Shown here: piece by piece, positions 54,405 to 63,095 of the stretch
Layout of the letters: each line of letters starts with the position of its first letter
How positions within the stretch are numbered: the first letter of the stretch is position 1
From: Micromonospora sp. WMMD812
GTDB taxonomy: Bacteria; Actinomycetota; Actinomycetes; Mycobacteriales; Micromonosporaceae
Direction of reading: 5' to 3'
Assembly: GCF_027497215.1 (NCBI RefSeq)
Contig: NZ_CP114904.1
Location: forward strand, 2,874,001 to 2,938,000
Length of the DNA stretch: 64,000 nt
Translations under genes and position numbers: made by a program
The notes under the pieces: model-generated
The model's database searches: none
What the model saw: only the letters and a program-made list of their open reading frames with translations
Told to the model about the DNA's origin: nothing

Positions 54405-55262
54405 TCACGCGCCGGGTGTCGGCCCGGTGGCGACCGGTCGCTGCGGGTCGGCGACCCAGTTGCTCCACGACCCGATGTAGAGCGCGGCGTCCGGCCGGCC
54501 GGCCAGGTGCAGGGCGAGCACCGCCTGCGCGGCGGTCACCCCGGACCCGCAGTACGCCCCGACCGGTGCGCCCTCGGCCACCCCGGCGGCGGCGAACCGC
54601 TCACGCAGCGCCGCCGCGGCGGGGAACCGGCCGTCGGTGACGTAGTCGGGGGCGGGCAGGTTGACCGCGCCGGGCACGTGCCCGGCCACCGGGTCGATCG
54701 GCTCGGTCTCGCCGCGGTAGCGGGGCGCCGCCCGGACGTCCAGCAGCACCCCGGACCCGGCCGTCGCCAGGCGGGCGGCCTCGCCCGCGTCGAGCACGGG
54801 CAGCGCGCCGGGCCGGACGGTCACGTCGCCCGGGGCCGGCTCGGGCGCCTCGGTGCTGGTGGGCAGGCCCGCCGCCACCCAGACCGGGTAGCCGCCGTGC
54901 AACAGGCGGGCCGCGGAGTGCCCGGCCCAGCGCAGCGTCCACCAGGCGCGCGCGGCGGCCATGCCGTCGCCGCCGTCGTACACCACGACGGGACGACCGT
55001 CCCGGACGCCGGCGGCCCGCAGGGCGGCCTCGAGCGCACCGGGATTGGGCAGCGGGTGCCGGCCGGCGGCGCCGGGCGGACCGCAGAGCGCGGTGTCCAG
55101 GTCGACGAAGACGGCGCCGGGCAGGTGGCCGACGGCGTAGTCGTCCCGGCCGGGCGGGCCGGTGAGCCGCCAGCGGACGTCGAGCAGGGTGGGCGGCTCG
55201 GCGGAGTCGAGCTCGGCGGCGAGCCGGTCGGGCTCCACCAGGAGGTCGTCGGTACCGGACAT
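54405..55262 (-). CDS. Two-domain rhodanese sulfurtransferase
   Basis: A 285-residue protein with two rhodanese domains (about 8-130 and 155-275). The C-terminal domain carries the catalytic Cys238 in YCGSGVTA, the loop typical of thiosulfate/3-mercaptopyruvate sulfurtransferases; the N-terminal domain lacks a Cys at the matching position (YDGGDGMA). It moves sulfane sulfur to an acceptor; donor preference is not predictable from the loop alone. Divergent from ideR; 97 nt separate the starts. Confidence 0.92.
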   Translation of the reverse strand: MSGTDDLLVEPDRLAAELDSAEPPTLLDVRWRLTGPPGRDDYAVGHLPGAVFVDLDTALCGPPGAAGRHPLPNPGALEAALRAAGVRDGRPVVVYDGGDGMAAARAWWTLRWAGHSAARLLHGGYPVWVAAGLPTSTEAPEPAPGDVTVRPGALPVLDAGEAARLATAGSGVLLDVRAAPRYRGETEPIDPVAGHVPGAVNLPAPDYVTDGRFPAAAALRERFAAAGVAEGAPVGAYCGSGVTAAQAVLALHLAGRPDAALYIGSWSNWVADPQRPVATGPTPGA

Positions 55263-55359
55263 GACGAACAGTCAACACCATCCGGGCAGCGAGGTCGCGA
55301 TTCGGTTTCGGTCGTTACACCGACGGCGCGGTAACATCGATCACTGGAGGGCCGTTGAC

Positions 55360-56046
55360 GTGAAGCACGACCTGGTTGACACGACCGAAATGTACCTGCG
55401 CACCATCCTCGAGCTCGAAGAGGAGGGGGTGCCGCCGTTGCGTGCCCGGATCGCCGAGCGGCTGAAGCAGAGCGGTCCCACGGTGAGCCAGACGGTCGCG
55501 CGGATGGAGCGCGACGGCCTGCTCACCGTCGAGGGTGACCGGCACCTGGCGCTCACCTCGGACGGGCGCACGGCGGCCGTCTCCGTGATGCGCAAGCACC
55601 GCCTCGCCGAGCTGCTGCTGGTGAACGTGATCGGGATGCCCTACGAGGAGGCCCACGAGGAGGCCTGCCGGTGGGAGCACGTGATGAGCGACGCGGTCGA
55701 GAAGCGGGTCTACGACCTGCTCAACCGACCGACCCGGTCGCCGTACGGCAACCCGATCCCGGGGCTGGAGGAGCTGGGCTCGCCGGAGCCGGAGGACACC
55801 GCGGTGGTCGACGGTGAGCGCAACCTGGCGTTCCCCGGCCTCTCCGGGCCGGTGGTGGTCCGGCGGATCTGCGAGAGCGTGCAGACCAACGCGGACGTGC
55901 TGCGGCAGCTGCACGCCGCGGGTGTCGACCCGGGCGCCACGGTGACCGTGGCCCAGGAGCGCGACGGCGTGTCGATCGACCGCTCGGGCGACCGGGTGCG
56001 GCTGCCCCGCGAGGTCGCGTCCCGGGTCTTCGTCGCCGCCGGCTGA
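55360..56046 (+). CDS. ideR: Iron-dependent repressor IdeR/DtxR
   Basis: A 228-residue metalloregulator. The N-terminal winged helix includes LKQSGPTVSQTVARMER. Metal ligands correspond to those of DtxR/IdeR shifted by one: Met11, His80, Glu84, Cys103, Glu106 and His107 (EEACRWEHVMS). The C-terminal SH3-like domain (about 150-228) completes the protein. With ferrous iron it represses siderophore and uptake genes. The GTG at 55360 has GGAGG 9 nt upstream, and a TAACAT box lies at 55332-55337. Proximity to sigB is conserved with M. tuberculosis (Rv2710-Rv2711). No iron box is visible in its own promoter. Confidence 0.95.
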   Translation: MKHDLVDTTEMYLRTILELEEEGVPPLRARIAERLKQSGPTVSQTVARMERDGLLTVEGDRHLALTSDGRTAAVSVMRKHRLAELLLVNVIGMPYEEAHEEACRWEHVMSDAVEKRVYDLLNRPTRSPYGNPIPGLEELGSPEPEDTAVVDGERNLAFPGLSGPVVVRRICESVQTNADVLRQLHAAGVDPGATVTVAQERDGVSIDRSGDRVRLPREVASRVFVAAG

Positions 56047-56057
56047 CCCCGGCGGCA

Positions 56058-56089
56058 CCGCGCGCTGTTTCTCGCGTCACAGCGCGCGG
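56058..56089. terminator. Bidirectional hairpin terminator overlapping a stop codon
   Basis: CCGCGCGCTGT / ACAGCGCGCGG, a perfect 11-bp stem with a 10-nt loop, starts 12 nt after the ideR stop. Its 3' arm contains the end of the convergent lipoprotein gene, so that gene's last codons are part of the stem. Confidence 0.6.
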
Positions 56090-56625
56090 GTGTTGACCTT
56101 CTTCGCCAGCGCCGTCAGATCGGCCGCGACCTTGTCCGCCGCCGGCTTGGCGGTGCCGCGCGGGCTGGTCCAGTGCAGCGTGGCCAACCGCCCGTCGGTC
56201 GAGAGCCAGCCGACCTCGACGACCGGCCCGTGCCCGGCCGAGGCCGCGGTGGTCCGGCGGTACGCCTGCTGACCCAGCCCGGCCACCTTGGCGGCCGAGT
56301 CGGGCACCAGGTCCGCGGCGAAGGTCGCCTTGTCCATCGAGGTCTCGGTGACGGTCAGGGTCAGCTCCGGCACGGTGGCCTTCTCGGTCCGGACGACGCA
56401 GGTGTGGGTGTCGCCCCGGTCACTGGCCGCCGCCACGTCGAACCGGACCTTGACGTGCTGCTCGATCACCGCGAAGTCCAGCAGCCGGCAGGCGCCGCCG
56501 GACGAGGCGGCGGCCACGTCGACCGCGATCGGCGCCGGTGGCGGCACCCGCACCGGCCCGCGCTCCGCGCCACAGCCGGACACCGCCAGCACGACCAGCC
56601 CGGCCACCACGATCCGCCCGCGCAC
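56077..56625 (-). CDS. Small lipoprotein of unknown function
   Basis: A 182-residue lipoprotein. Start RGRIVVAGLVVLAVSGCG gives a short basic and hydrophobic signal with lipobox VSGC. The mature domain resembles the DUF3558-like small secreted lipoproteins of actinobacteria (Cys pair GGACRLLD and HTCVVRTE), but I am not certain of the family. The GTG at 56625 was chosen because GGGAG lies 7 nt upstream and it puts the signal at the N terminus; an in-frame GTG at 56682 would add 19 residues. Convergent with ideR. Confidence 0.78.
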   Translation of the reverse strand: MRGRIVVAGLVVLAVSGCGAERGPVRVPPPAPIAVDVAAASSGGACRLLDFAVIEQHVKVRFDVAAASDRGDTHTCVVRTEKATVPELTLTVTETSMDKATFAADLVPDSAAKVAGLGQQAYRRTTAASAGHGPVVEVGWLSTDGRLATLHWTSPRGTAKPAADKVAADLTALAKKVNTRAL

Positions 56626-56713
56626 GCGCACTCTCCCGCTCGTCGACGGCGGGGCGCCGCCCGCCCGAGGTCCGTCGGACACCGTACGGAACGTCCGGCC
56701 CGGGCGAAAGCCC

Positions 56714-56998
56714 TCAGCCGTTGCTTCGCCCCGCTGTCACGTCGGCGCCACCGGGTGGATCATCGACGTACGGGCAGTGCCGGCAGCCGCGGCCGCAGCA
56801 GGTGCCGCGGCGGGCCAGGAAGCCCGCGCTGAGCACGAACAGCCCGGTCGCCGGGTCGAGGTAGCCCGCCTCGCCGGACGCCAGCGCGGCGGCGTGCGCC
56901 GCGAGGATCCGCTCCCGGTCCGGATGCCCGGACGACAGCCGGGACGGATGCGGCTCGGTCAGCGGGCGGGCCGCCAGCGGTCGTCGCTCCCCGGTCAT
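56714..56998 (-). CDS. DUF5522 cysteine-rich small protein
   Basis: A 94-residue protein. Its second half carries the motif TCCGRGCRHCPY, characteristic of DUF5522, also seen at the C terminus of some oxidoreductases. The four cysteines suggest a zinc or iron-sulfur site. Function unknown. A TAGACT -10 box lies 6 nt before the ATG with no RBS, so it is probably leaderless. It lies just downstream of the asparaginase gene on the same strand, with its own promoter. Confidence 0.85.
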   Translation of the reverse strand: MTGERRPLAARPLTEPHPSRLSSGHPDRERILAAHAAALASGEAGYLDPATGLFVLSAGFLARRGTCCGRGCRHCPYVDDPPGGADVTAGRSNG

Positions 56999-57004
56999 CG
57001 GCGC

Positions 57005-57010
57005 AGTCTA
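57005..57010 (-). promoter_or_regulatory. -10 hexamer TAGACT, leaderless promoter for the DUF5522 gene
   Basis: TAGACT-6 nt-ATG on the minus strand, the same hexamer as at dxs. It fits in the 29-nt gap after the asparaginase gene. Confidence 0.5.
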
Positions 57011-57027
57011 GGAGCCCGCGTCGCCGG

Positions 57028-58017
57028 TCAGCGGTACCGGGCCAGGGCGCCGGCCACCGCGTCACCGTCCAGGCCCGCGGCGAGCAGCAGGCGCAGCAGC
57101 ACCCGCCCCTTGTACGGGTCGAGCAGCCCACCGTTGAGCAGGCCGCGCCGCTGCAGGTCGGTCTCCGAGCCGACCGCCCCGTACGTCTGGCGCAGCACCG
57201 AGCCGGCGCCGGCGCGGGAGGTGAGCAGCACCGGCATCCGGCCGGCCAGGTCGCCGAGCAGCGGGGCCAGCGCGGCCGGCACGTGGCCCACCCCGAAGCC
57301 GGCGACCACCAGCCCGTGGTGGCTGTCCGCGACTCCGGCGAGGAGCAGGCCGTCGTCGTCCAGGGTGACCGGGTAGAGGGCGACCCGGACGGCGTCGAGC
57401 CGGTCGGGGTCGACCGGCGGCAGCGGGTCACGCCGCTCCGGCCTGGCCAGCACCCGCACCTCGCCCTCGATCACCTGCCCGACCGGACCGGCGTTCGGCG
57501 ACGCGAAGGTCGCGGTGCTGGTGCTGTGGGTCTTGCGTACCCACCGGGCCGCGTGCACCTCGTCGTTGGCCACGACCAGCACACCCAGGTCGCGGGCCGC
57601 CGGCGCGGCGGCGACGCGGGCCGCGGCGAGCAGGTTCGCCGGGCCGTCCGCGCCGGCCAGCGTGGGGTTGCGCATCGCGCCGGTGAACACCAGCGGCGCG
57701 GCGTGCGGCCACACCAGGTCGGCCAGGAACGCCGACTCCTCCAGGGTGTCGGTGCCCTGCGTGACCACCGCGCCGACCGCGCCGTCGGACACCGCCGCCG
57801 AGGCGATCCCGATCACGTCCAGGAGCTGACGGTAGGTGAGGTTGGCGCTGGGCACCGCGTGGGCGTCCCGGACGTCCAGGGGTACGCCCAGGTCGGCGAG
57901 GCCCGGCACGGCGGCGGTGAGGTCCGCGCCGGTGAGCCGGGTGACCACGCCGGGCCGACCCCGGTCGACCCCACCCATCGCGATGGTGCCGCCGAGGGTG
58001 AGGAGGGCGATGGACAT
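57028..58017 (-). CDS. ansA: L-asparaginase (type I/II family)
   Basis: A 329-residue enzyme that hydrolyses asparagine to aspartate and ammonia. The two catalytic threonine motifs are visible: LGGTIAMGG (Thr11) and VTQGTDTLEE (~88), plus GAMRNPTLAGADGP and the Lys of VRKTHSTS. No signal peptide, so cytosolic. The ATG at 58017 has AAGGAG 8 nt upstream; a longer open frame upstream has no family similarity. Confidence 0.93.
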   Translation of the reverse strand: MSIALLTLGGTIAMGGVDRGRPGVVTRLTGADLTAAVPGLADLGVPLDVRDAHAVPSANLTYRQLLDVIGIASAAVSDGAVGAVVTQGTDTLEESAFLADLVWPHAAPLVFTGAMRNPTLAGADGPANLLAAARVAAAPAARDLGVLVVANDEVHAARWVRKTHSTSTATFASPNAGPVGQVIEGEVRVLARPERRDPLPPVDPDRLDAVRVALYPVTLDDDGLLLAGVADSHHGLVVAGFGVGHVPAALAPLLGDLAGRMPVLLTSRAGAGSVLRQTYGAVGSETDLQRRGLLNGGLLDPYKGRVLLRLLLAAGLDGDAVAGALARYR

Positions 58018-58243
58018 GACGGGATCTCCTTCCGCCGCCCGAGGTCCGGGCGGGCCCTCGGACGGTACCCGCACCCGCGGGCGCCGCTCCGACGTGGCTG
58101 GTGCGACGGCTGGCCCGGGGGATAAATGCCGCGCCCGGACGCGGGCGGCGCCGGTAGGGTCCCCGGGCCGGCGACGGCGGCCGCCCGGCGGCGTCCTCGT
58201 CGCCCGGCGACCACCACGTCCGTCCGCACAGACAGGCCAGCAC

Positions 58244-59527
58244 GTGAGCCAGCACGTCGCCGCTCCCCCGGCAGCCGCGCCCGCCCGACCTCCGTCGCTG
58301 CTGCGGAGCCGGAACTTCCTGCTGCTGTGGAGCGGCCAGACGGTGAGCGAGCTGGGCACCCGGATCGCGAGCGTGGCCGTCCCACTGCTGGCCGCCGACA
58401 CCCTGCATGCCAGCGTCTTCCAGGTCTCGCTGCTCACGTTCCTGGCCTGGCTGCCGTATCTGCTCGTCTCGCTGCCGGCGGGCATCATCGCGGACCGGGT
58501 GGACCAGCGCCGCCTGATGATCGCGTGCGACCTGGGTCGGGCCGCGCTGATGCTGTCGCTGCCGGTGGCCGCGCTGGTTGGGCAGCTCACGCTCGGCTAC
58601 CTGTACGCGGTGGTCGGGCTCTCCGGGGTGCTCACCGTGCTCTTCACCGTGGCGTACAAGAGCATGCTGCCGCGGCTCGTCCCGGCGGCGCGGTTGGTCG
58701 ACGGCAACGCCAAGCTCACCATGAGCCAGGACGCCGCCGAGCTGGTCGGCCCGACGGTCAGCGGCGTGCTCATCGGGCTGGTCGGCGCGACCCGCACGTT
58801 CCTCAGCAACGGCCTGGCCTTCCTGCTCAGCGCGGTGACGCTGCTGCTGATCCGGGAGACGCCCCGGGCCGGGCCGGCACCCCGGGAGCGGGTGCCGCTG
58901 CGGGTGGAGATGACCGACGGGCTGCGCTTCATCCGCCGGCAGCCGATCCTGGTCAGCATCCTGGCCTGCACGACGACGTCGAACTTCTTCGTGATGGCGG
59001 CCGGCTCGATCGAGGTCACCTTCATGCTGCGCGAGTTGCACGCCTCGTCGGTGCAGGTCGGCCTGGTCTTCTCGGTCAGCGCGGTCGGCGGGCTGGTCGT
59101 CGGCGCACTGGCCGGGCGGCTGTCGGCCTGGATCGGCTCGGCCCGGGTGATCTGGGTGGCGATGACCGTGCCCGGCCCGTTCTACCTGCTGATGCCGCTG
59201 GCCCGACCCGGCTGGGGGGTGCTGCTCTACGGCGTCGGACTGGCGGCCTTCTCCGCCAACGCGGTGCTGTTCAACGTGGCCGCGATGACGTACCGGCAAC
59301 GCATCACCCCGGCGGCGATCCTCGGCCGGGTCAACGCGGCGTTCCTCTGGATCTGCTTCGGGGTGATCCCGCTCGGCGCACTGGTCGGCGGCACGCTCGG
59401 CACGGCGCTGGGCCTGCGCCCGGCGCTCTGGATCTGCGTGCTCGGGACCTGGAGCGCCTGCCTGTTCCTGCTCTTCTCGCCGCTGCGGACCATGAAGGAC
59501 ATGCCGGAACCGGCGGTTTCGTCATAG
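58244..59527 (+). CDS. MFS transporter (EntS/MFS_3-like exporter)
   Basis: A 427-residue transporter with twelve predicted helices. The opening RSRNFLLLWSGQTVSELG and LPAGIIADRVDQRRLM (motif A between helices 2 and 3) match MFS_3 drug or siderophore exporters. The substrate is unknown. Its proximity to ideR is suggestive of siderophore export but no iron box is present. The GTG has no strong RBS; a TAGGGT box 85-90 nt upstream (58154-58159) could be the -10. Confidence 0.85.
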   Translation: MSQHVAAPPAAAPARPPSLLRSRNFLLLWSGQTVSELGTRIASVAVPLLAADTLHASVFQVSLLTFLAWLPYLLVSLPAGIIADRVDQRRLMIACDLGRAALMLSLPVAALVGQLTLGYLYAVVGLSGVLTVLFTVAYKSMLPRLVPAARLVDGNAKLTMSQDAAELVGPTVSGVLIGLVGATRTFLSNGLAFLLSAVTLLLIRETPRAGPAPRERVPLRVEMTDGLRFIRRQPILVSILACTTTSNFFVMAAGSIEVTFMLRELHASSVQVGLVFSVSAVGGLVVGALAGRLSAWIGSARVIWVAMTVPGPFYLLMPLARPGWGVLLYGVGLAAFSANAVLFNVAAMTYRQRITPAAILGRVNAAFLWICFGVIPLGALVGGTLGTALGLRPALWICVLGTWSACLFLLFSPLRTMKDMPEPAVSS

Positions 59528-59577
59528 GGTCCGGGCAGGCTGACCGGGACGACGCACGACGCGAAGGAGCACCCGGG

Positions 59578-60138
59578 ATGAGGAAGATCGTCGTACACAT
59601 GAGCGTGTCGTTGGACGGCTACTTCGAGGGTCCGGGCGGCGACATCAGCTGGCACCGGGTCGACGAGGAGCTGCATCAGCACTTCAACGACGAGCTCCGC
59701 ACGATGGGCGGCTTCCTGAACGGGCGGGTTACCTACGAGCTGATGGCCGCGTTCTGGCCGACGGCGGACCAGGACCCGACCAGCAGCGCGCCGATGAAGG
59801 AGTTCGCCGGCATCTGGCGCGACATGCCGAAGATCGTCTACTCGCGCACGTTGGAGAAGGCCGACTGGAACGCCACCGTCGTCCACGAGGTGGAGCCCGA
59901 CGAGGTGCGCCGGCTCAAGGCCGAGCCGGGCGGCGACCTGGCGCTCGGCGGGGGCGACCTGCTCGCCACCTTCGCCCGGCACGACCTGGTCGACGAATAC
60001 CGGACCTACGTGCACCCGGTGCTGATCGGCCACGGCCGGCCGCTGTTCCCCTCCCGCGACGCACGCACCGACCTGCGGCTGGTCGAGGGCCGTGTCTTCG
60101 GCAACGGCGTCGTCCTGCTCCGCCACCAGCGCGCCTGA
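59578..60138 (+). CDS. Dihydrofolate reductase-like (RibD_C) family protein
   Basis: A 186-residue protein of the RibD C-terminal/YyaP-like group. The start RKIVVHMSVSLDGYFEG is typical, followed by GRVTYELMAAFWP, KIVYSRTLEKADWN, GGGDLLATFARH and VHPVLIGHGRPLF. It probably reduces a pterin or related substrate with NADPH, but actinomycetes have many uncharacterised copies. AAGGAG lies 9 nt before the ATG. It follows the MFS gene by 50 nt on the same strand. Confidence 0.88.
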   Translation: MRKIVVHMSVSLDGYFEGPGGDISWHRVDEELHQHFNDELRTMGGFLNGRVTYELMAAFWPTADQDPTSSAPMKEFAGIWRDMPKIVYSRTLEKADWNATVVHEVEPDEVRRLKAEPGGDLALGGGDLLATFARHDLVDEYRTYVHPVLIGHGRPLFPSRDARTDLRLVEGRVFGNGVVLLRHQRA

Positions 60139-60198
60139 CCGTCCGGCCGCGCCCCGCTGCGACTGCGTCTGTCGCCGGCCCGGCCGCGACGGCGCGCG

Positions 60199-60218
60199 GC
60201 CGCCGGACGGCCGGCGGC
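60199..60218. terminator. Weak hairpin between convergent genes
   Basis: GCCGCCGG / CCGGCGGC with a 4-nt loop lies between the convergent reductase and hydrolase genes, in a GC-rich low-complexity stretch. Possible terminator only. Confidence 0.3.
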
Positions 60219-60262
60219 GGTGCGGCGGCCGTGCGGCGTCGCCCCGGCCGCCGGTGTGCTGG

Positions 60263-61828
60263 TCAGATGCCGGCGCCGCTGGTCTCGGCCCGCACCCGGG
60301 CCAGGAGGTCGGTGAACGGGCCGGGCCGCTCGAACAGCGACCGGTGCCCGGCGCCGTCGAGCACCACCCGCTCCTTGCGGGGCGCCTCGAGCAGGTCGTA
60401 CCACTCCCGCAGCAGCGCGAGCCGGCCCGGCACCTCGTGGGCGCCGTCGACCAGCCACACGGGCACCTGGAGCTGGCGCACCTGGCGGCGGAGGTCCACG
60501 TCCTGCACCGTCGGGTAGAGCGCGTCGAAGCCGTCGAGCGGCCCGACCAGCGCGTGCACCTTCTCCAGCAGCCCGTACTCCGGGACGTCGACAATTCCCG
60601 ACGTCCCGGCGCCGGGCCGGTCGTAGTCGAACGCGCCGGCCTCGTTGGCGAGCAGCGGCTCGTAGTCGTACATCCGGTCGTACGGTGGCGGACCCAGCGC
60701 GGTGAGCCGGTCCGCCAGGTCGGCCCGGCCGGTGCGGCGGGCCCAGGCGATCGTGTCGGCGTGCTGGCGGCGGTCGGCCTCGCGCAGGTCCACCGCCTGG
60801 CCCACCCCCACGTACGCCCGGAACAGCTCGGGACGCCGCTGCACGGCGGTGACCCCGACCAGCGAACCGCCGGAGTGCGCCACCAGGTAGACCTTCTCCT
60901 GCCGGAAGCGGGCGCGCAGGTGCTCGACCACGGCAAGGACGTCGGCGACCTCGCTGTCGAGCGTGAACGACGACGACGGCGCGAAGGCACCCCACGACTT
61001 CGCGGCACCCCGACGGTCCAGGGTGGCCACCACGAACCGCTGCTCCAGCCCGGCCAGGTGCCGGCGCACCGCGCCGACCTCCGAGGAGCCCGGCCCGCCG
61101 GGCAGGAAGAGCAGGACCGGTGCCGCCGGGTCCGCGCCGCGCAGCATCAGGCCGAGCGACCGGTCGCCGGTGTCCACACTGGTCAGCTCGGCGATCCCAC
61201 CGTCGATCCGGTCCGTGCGGGCCGGCAACGCCACCGCCACCGCGGCCAGCAGGACCACCGCGGCCGCCAGGCCGGTCGCGATCCGTCGCAGCCACAACCA
61301 CGCCGAACGGGATCGGGCGGCTGCCGGTGCGGGGTCAGCGACCGGCTCACCGGCGGCGCCCTGCCTCCCGGCGGTGGCCGCGGCACGATCGGCGACCGCC
61401 TCTCCGGCGGCAGCCGGCTCTCCGGCCGCGGCTCGGTCGCCCCGTCGGGCCAGGCCGGCGCCGTAGGCCGCACCGACCAGTAGCGGCAGCAGCGTGAACA
61501 GGCCGTGCAGCCCTCGGCCGAGCAGCAGCGCGGCGAAGCCGAAGCCGCTCAGGTGCGGGGCGTCGACCGTCGGCCCGCGCAGCCGGATCCGCACCAGCTC
61601 GACCGCCACCGCGAAGAGCACCGGGGCGGCGAGCATGGCCCAGCGCGACCGGGTCAGCCAGCCGGCCGCGAGCCCGACGGCGACGCTGACCACGGCGGAC
61701 AGGATTGCTTCGACGCCGGTGCCCGGGCCGCGCGGCGTCCACCAGCCGACGACCAGGCCCCAGAGCACCGGAAGCAGAACCGCTGTCGCACGGGCCGGGG
61801 TGGGACGGGGGAAGGAGGGCTTGACCAT
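60263..61828 (-). CDS. Alpha/beta hydrolase with N-terminal membrane domain
   Basis: A 521-residue protein. The first ~215 residues hold about four helices, an Ala/Gly/Glu-rich linker and a further membrane helix (about 185-205). The C-terminal domain is an alpha/beta hydrolase of the proline-iminopeptidase type: LFLPGGPGSSEVG (oxyanion region), TLDRRGAAKS, the nucleophile elbow VAHSGGSLVG, and His in DGAGHRS. The catalytic domain is predicted to lie on the outer face. Substrate unknown. The membrane part is not a usual component of this family. Confidence 0.82.
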   Translation of the reverse strand: MVKPSFPRPTPARATAVLLPVLWGLVVGWWTPRGPGTGVEAILSAVVSVAVGLAAGWLTRSRWAMLAAPVLFAVAVELVRIRLRGPTVDAPHLSGFGFAALLLGRGLHGLFTLLPLLVGAAYGAGLARRGDRAAAGEPAAAGEAVADRAAATAGRQGAAGEPVADPAPAAARSRSAWLWLRRIATGLAAAVVLLAAVAVALPARTDRIDGGIAELTSVDTGDRSLGLMLRGADPAAPVLLFLPGGPGSSEVGAVRRHLAGLEQRFVVATLDRRGAAKSWGAFAPSSSFTLDSEVADVLAVVEHLRARFRQEKVYLVAHSGGSLVGVTAVQRRPELFRAYVGVGQAVDLREADRRQHADTIAWARRTGRADLADRLTALGPPPYDRMYDYEPLLANEAGAFDYDRPGAGTSGIVDVPEYGLLEKVHALVGPLDGFDALYPTVQDVDLRRQVRQLQVPVWLVDGAHEVPGRLALLREWYDLLEAPRKERVVLDGAGHRSLFERPGPFTDLLARVRAETSGAGI

Positions 61829-62010
61829 GACACCTCGCCGGGCCGGAGTCGTCGGGCCTCCAGCCTAATGAAGATCGATCTGACCCGCTGTCCCAATTCG
61901 ATCACTCAGAGGCCACCCACGGCCCCGTCGGAATCGGTCCGGGTCGCCGTCGCCGGCTGCCGGTCGCCAGTCGCCGGCCGCTGGCCGCTGGCCGCTGGCC
62001 GCTCGCGAGG

Positions 62011-62946
62011 TCAGCCGAACCAGACCAACCCCTGCCCGTGCCCGCGGGTCCAGGCGAGCGGCCGCCCGTCCAGCGCAAGCACGTTGTAGAAGGCGTCGCC
62101 CGGCGGGTCCGGTAGCCCCTGGTGGGGCAGCACAGCCGGATCCTCGTTGGCGATCCAGTGGCCGGGCAGGTCGCGGACGAGGTCGACGAACGCCTCCCGC
62201 CGTGGCGTCGGCACCTGGTACAGCACCGACGTGTGGAAGACCACCAGTGTCGCGTCGGCCGGCGCCCGCGCGGCCAGTGCCGGCAGGTCGTCCACCAGGT
62301 CGCCGCGGACGAGCAGCGGCGGGTCGGCGGCGGCGACCGCGGCCGCGGCGCGCAGCCGGGCGCGGCGGTGCGTGTGCTCCGGCCAGATGAGGGCGTCCAG
62401 CCACGCGACGTCGGCCGGATCGGTCACGTCCAGTGGGTTGAGGTCCAGGCCGGCCCGCCAGACCACCTCGGGCCGGGCGGCCGGCACGGGCGCGCCGGTG
62501 GCCGCGCAGTCGAGGACCGGCTCGCCGGCGCCGACCCGCCGGTCGCCGTAGCGGTAGGCGTACCGGTCGGGGTAGAGGCAGAGCCCGGCGGACGCGCCCA
62601 CCTCCAGCAGCGCGAGCGGCTGCGGCAGCGCGGCGAGCGCCGGCAGCAGCACCGCGCAGCGCCCCGCCTCGTTGGTCTGGGTCGCCCGGACGCGCATCTC
62701 GGCGGCGATCGCCGGCCAGTTCGCCACCGTGAAGTCGTGGAACGCGGCCGCGTCGTCGACCGGGCCGCCCAGCAGCCGGACCACGCCGAACAGCAGGTTC
62801 GGCTGCCGCTTGGCCGGTGGCAGCGTGCCGAGCAGGTCGAGCAGGTCACGGTCGCGGGACACCGCGAGCGCCAGGCGCCCGTACGTCGGCGAGAGCCCCC
62901 GCACCTCCCGGGCGCCGAACTCGACGTACGCGTCAGCCGTCGTCAT
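62011..62946 (-). CDS. DUF2332 family protein
   Basis: A 311-residue soluble protein of the DUF2332 family. The conserved stretch TNEAGRCAVLLPALA leads into LLEVGASAGLCLYPDRY, which looks like a SAM-methyltransferase motif I, but no confirmed activity is known. Later conserved parts are LDLNPLDVTD and VVFHTSVLYQVP, and the C-terminal WTRGHGQGLVWFG. The ATG at 62946 is used; an alternative upstream start adds unconserved residues. It stands alone, 149 nt from nrdJ. Confidence 0.88.
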   Translation of the reverse strand: MTTADAYVEFGAREVRGLSPTYGRLALAVSRDRDLLDLLGTLPPAKRQPNLLFGVVRLLGGPVDDAAAFHDFTVANWPAIAAEMRVRATQTNEAGRCAVLLPALAALPQPLALLEVGASAGLCLYPDRYAYRYGDRRVGAGEPVLDCAATGAPVPAARPEVVWRAGLDLNPLDVTDPADVAWLDALIWPEHTHRRARLRAAAAVAAADPPLLVRGDLVDDLPALAARAPADATLVVFHTSVLYQVPTPRREAFVDLVRDLPGHWIANEDPAVLPHQGLPDPPGDAFYNVLALDGRPLAWTRGHGQGLVWFG

Positions 62947-63038
62947 CACCCGATGATCCCAGCGACCGCCGTGGACCGGCGGCCCGAAAAGGGTGACGGT
63001 CAGCACCCGCCGACCGGCGGCCGGACGACCCTGGAAAC

Positions 63039-63078
63039 GGCGCTGCCCCGGCCTCCGATCGGAGGCCGGGGCAGCGCC
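63039..63078 (-). terminator. 40-bp perfect palindrome, nrdJ terminator
   Basis: A perfect self-complementary palindrome (20-bp arms, no spacer) starts 17 nt past the nrdJ stop on the minus strand, followed by GTTTCC. As RNA it would form a very stable hairpin and probably ends nrdJ transcription. Confidence 0.7.
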
Positions 63079-63095
63079 CTGTGTCGCTCCCGGTT

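Noticed and set aside
55263..55359. IdeR iron box in the ideR promoter
   Set aside because: No TTAGGTTAGSCTAACCTAA-like palindrome is present there, nor at the MFS exporter promoter.
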